Assembly: GCA_029624815.1 (NCBI GenBank)
Contig: JARSSH010000065.1
Coordinates: 1-46,137 of the forward strand
Length of the DNA stretch: 46,137 bases
From: Candidatus Competibacter sp.
GTDB lineage: Bacteria > Pseudomonadota > Gammaproteobacteria > Competibacterales > Competibacteraceae
Direction of reading: 5' to 3'
Shown here: positions 46,085 to 46,137 of the stretch, piece by piece
Numbering within the stretch: position 1 is the stretch's first letter
How the letters are laid out: each line of letters begins with the position of its first letter
The notes under the pieces: model-generated
What the model was told of the DNA's origin: nothing
Databases searched by the model: none
Seen by the model: the letters and a program-made list of their open reading frames with translations, nothing else
Position numbers and translations under genes: made by a program

Positions 46085-46137
46085 GGTGAAGTCCTAGACT
46101 TGCTGGAAAAGTGAAGGAGCGGGATGCATCCTGCCGG
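46085..46137. repeat. Right-end copy of the terminal 53-bp repeat
   Basis: Exact inverted copy of positions 1-53. On the plus strand it reads outwards with AAGGAG four bases before ATGCATCCTGCC, the possible start of a gene cut by the window edge. Confidence 0.9.

Overview
This window reads as one high-GC assembled piece of a gammaproteobacterial chromosome with accessory DNA at both ends. Two conserved housekeeping blocks give the assignment. One is gyrA-pheA-hisC-tyrA-aroA-cmk-rpsA-ihfB-lapA-lapB. The other is lolC-lolD-comEC-exbB-exbD-lpxK-trm112-kdsB, followed by a low-molecular-weight phosphatase, rne and rluC, an order I associate with Pseudomonas-type gammaproteobacteria. The species cannot be named from the sequence; an environmental, wastewater-type lineage is only a guess.

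Layout: (a) 1-1084, left accessory end: a repeat, then a PaiB-like FMN-binding gene with an integron attC-like site right after its stop. (b) 1282-6736, minus-strand operon: SDR dehydrogenase, secreted cyclase-family hydrolase, GMC oxidoreductase, glycogen-debranching-type enzyme; the last carries two in-frame copies of a 54-bp palindromic repeat. (c) 7047-9673: a small secreted protein behind a good sigma-54 promoter, next to a GAF-PAS-AAA+ sigma-54 activator. (d) 9745-14266: exported MsrA, a secreted unknown, and a bufferin-type RiPP operon (bufA precursor, bufB MNIO enzyme, bufC partner, DoxX protein, and a helical protein that may be protoglobin-like). (e) 14946-20299: S49 peptidase, RluC and divergent RNase E. 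(f) 20374-31469: phosphatase, KDO/lipid A genes, ExbBD, ComEC, LolCD, a helix-hairpin-helix protein, LapAB, IHF-beta. (g) 31539-41303: ribosomal protein S1, cmk, aromatic amino-acid genes, gyrA. (h) 41736-43684: a Bax-inhibitor-1 membrane protein and a secreted FN3/duplicated-module protein. (i) 43822-46137, right accessory end: attC, a restriction enzyme that looks internally deleted, a C5-cytosine methyltransferase, and the inverted copy of the left-end repeat.

How it works together: the core blocks serve envelope building (LpxK, KdsB, LolCD, LapAB), aromatic amino-acid synthesis, translation and RNA turnover. The accessory modules concern metal or oxidative stress (buf operon, exported MsrA), carbohydrate oxidation, and cassette-borne genes. 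The identical 53-bp sequence at both ends, in inverted orientation and with an outward-facing ribosome-binding site and ATG, suggests the piece was cut where two copies of the same mobile element begin.

The most interesting items are the buf operon with its fifth helical gene and upstream inverted repeat, the two inward-pointing cassettes with attC sites at the two ends, the in-frame palindromic insertions in the debranching enzyme, and the sigma-54 regulator/small-secreted-protein pair.
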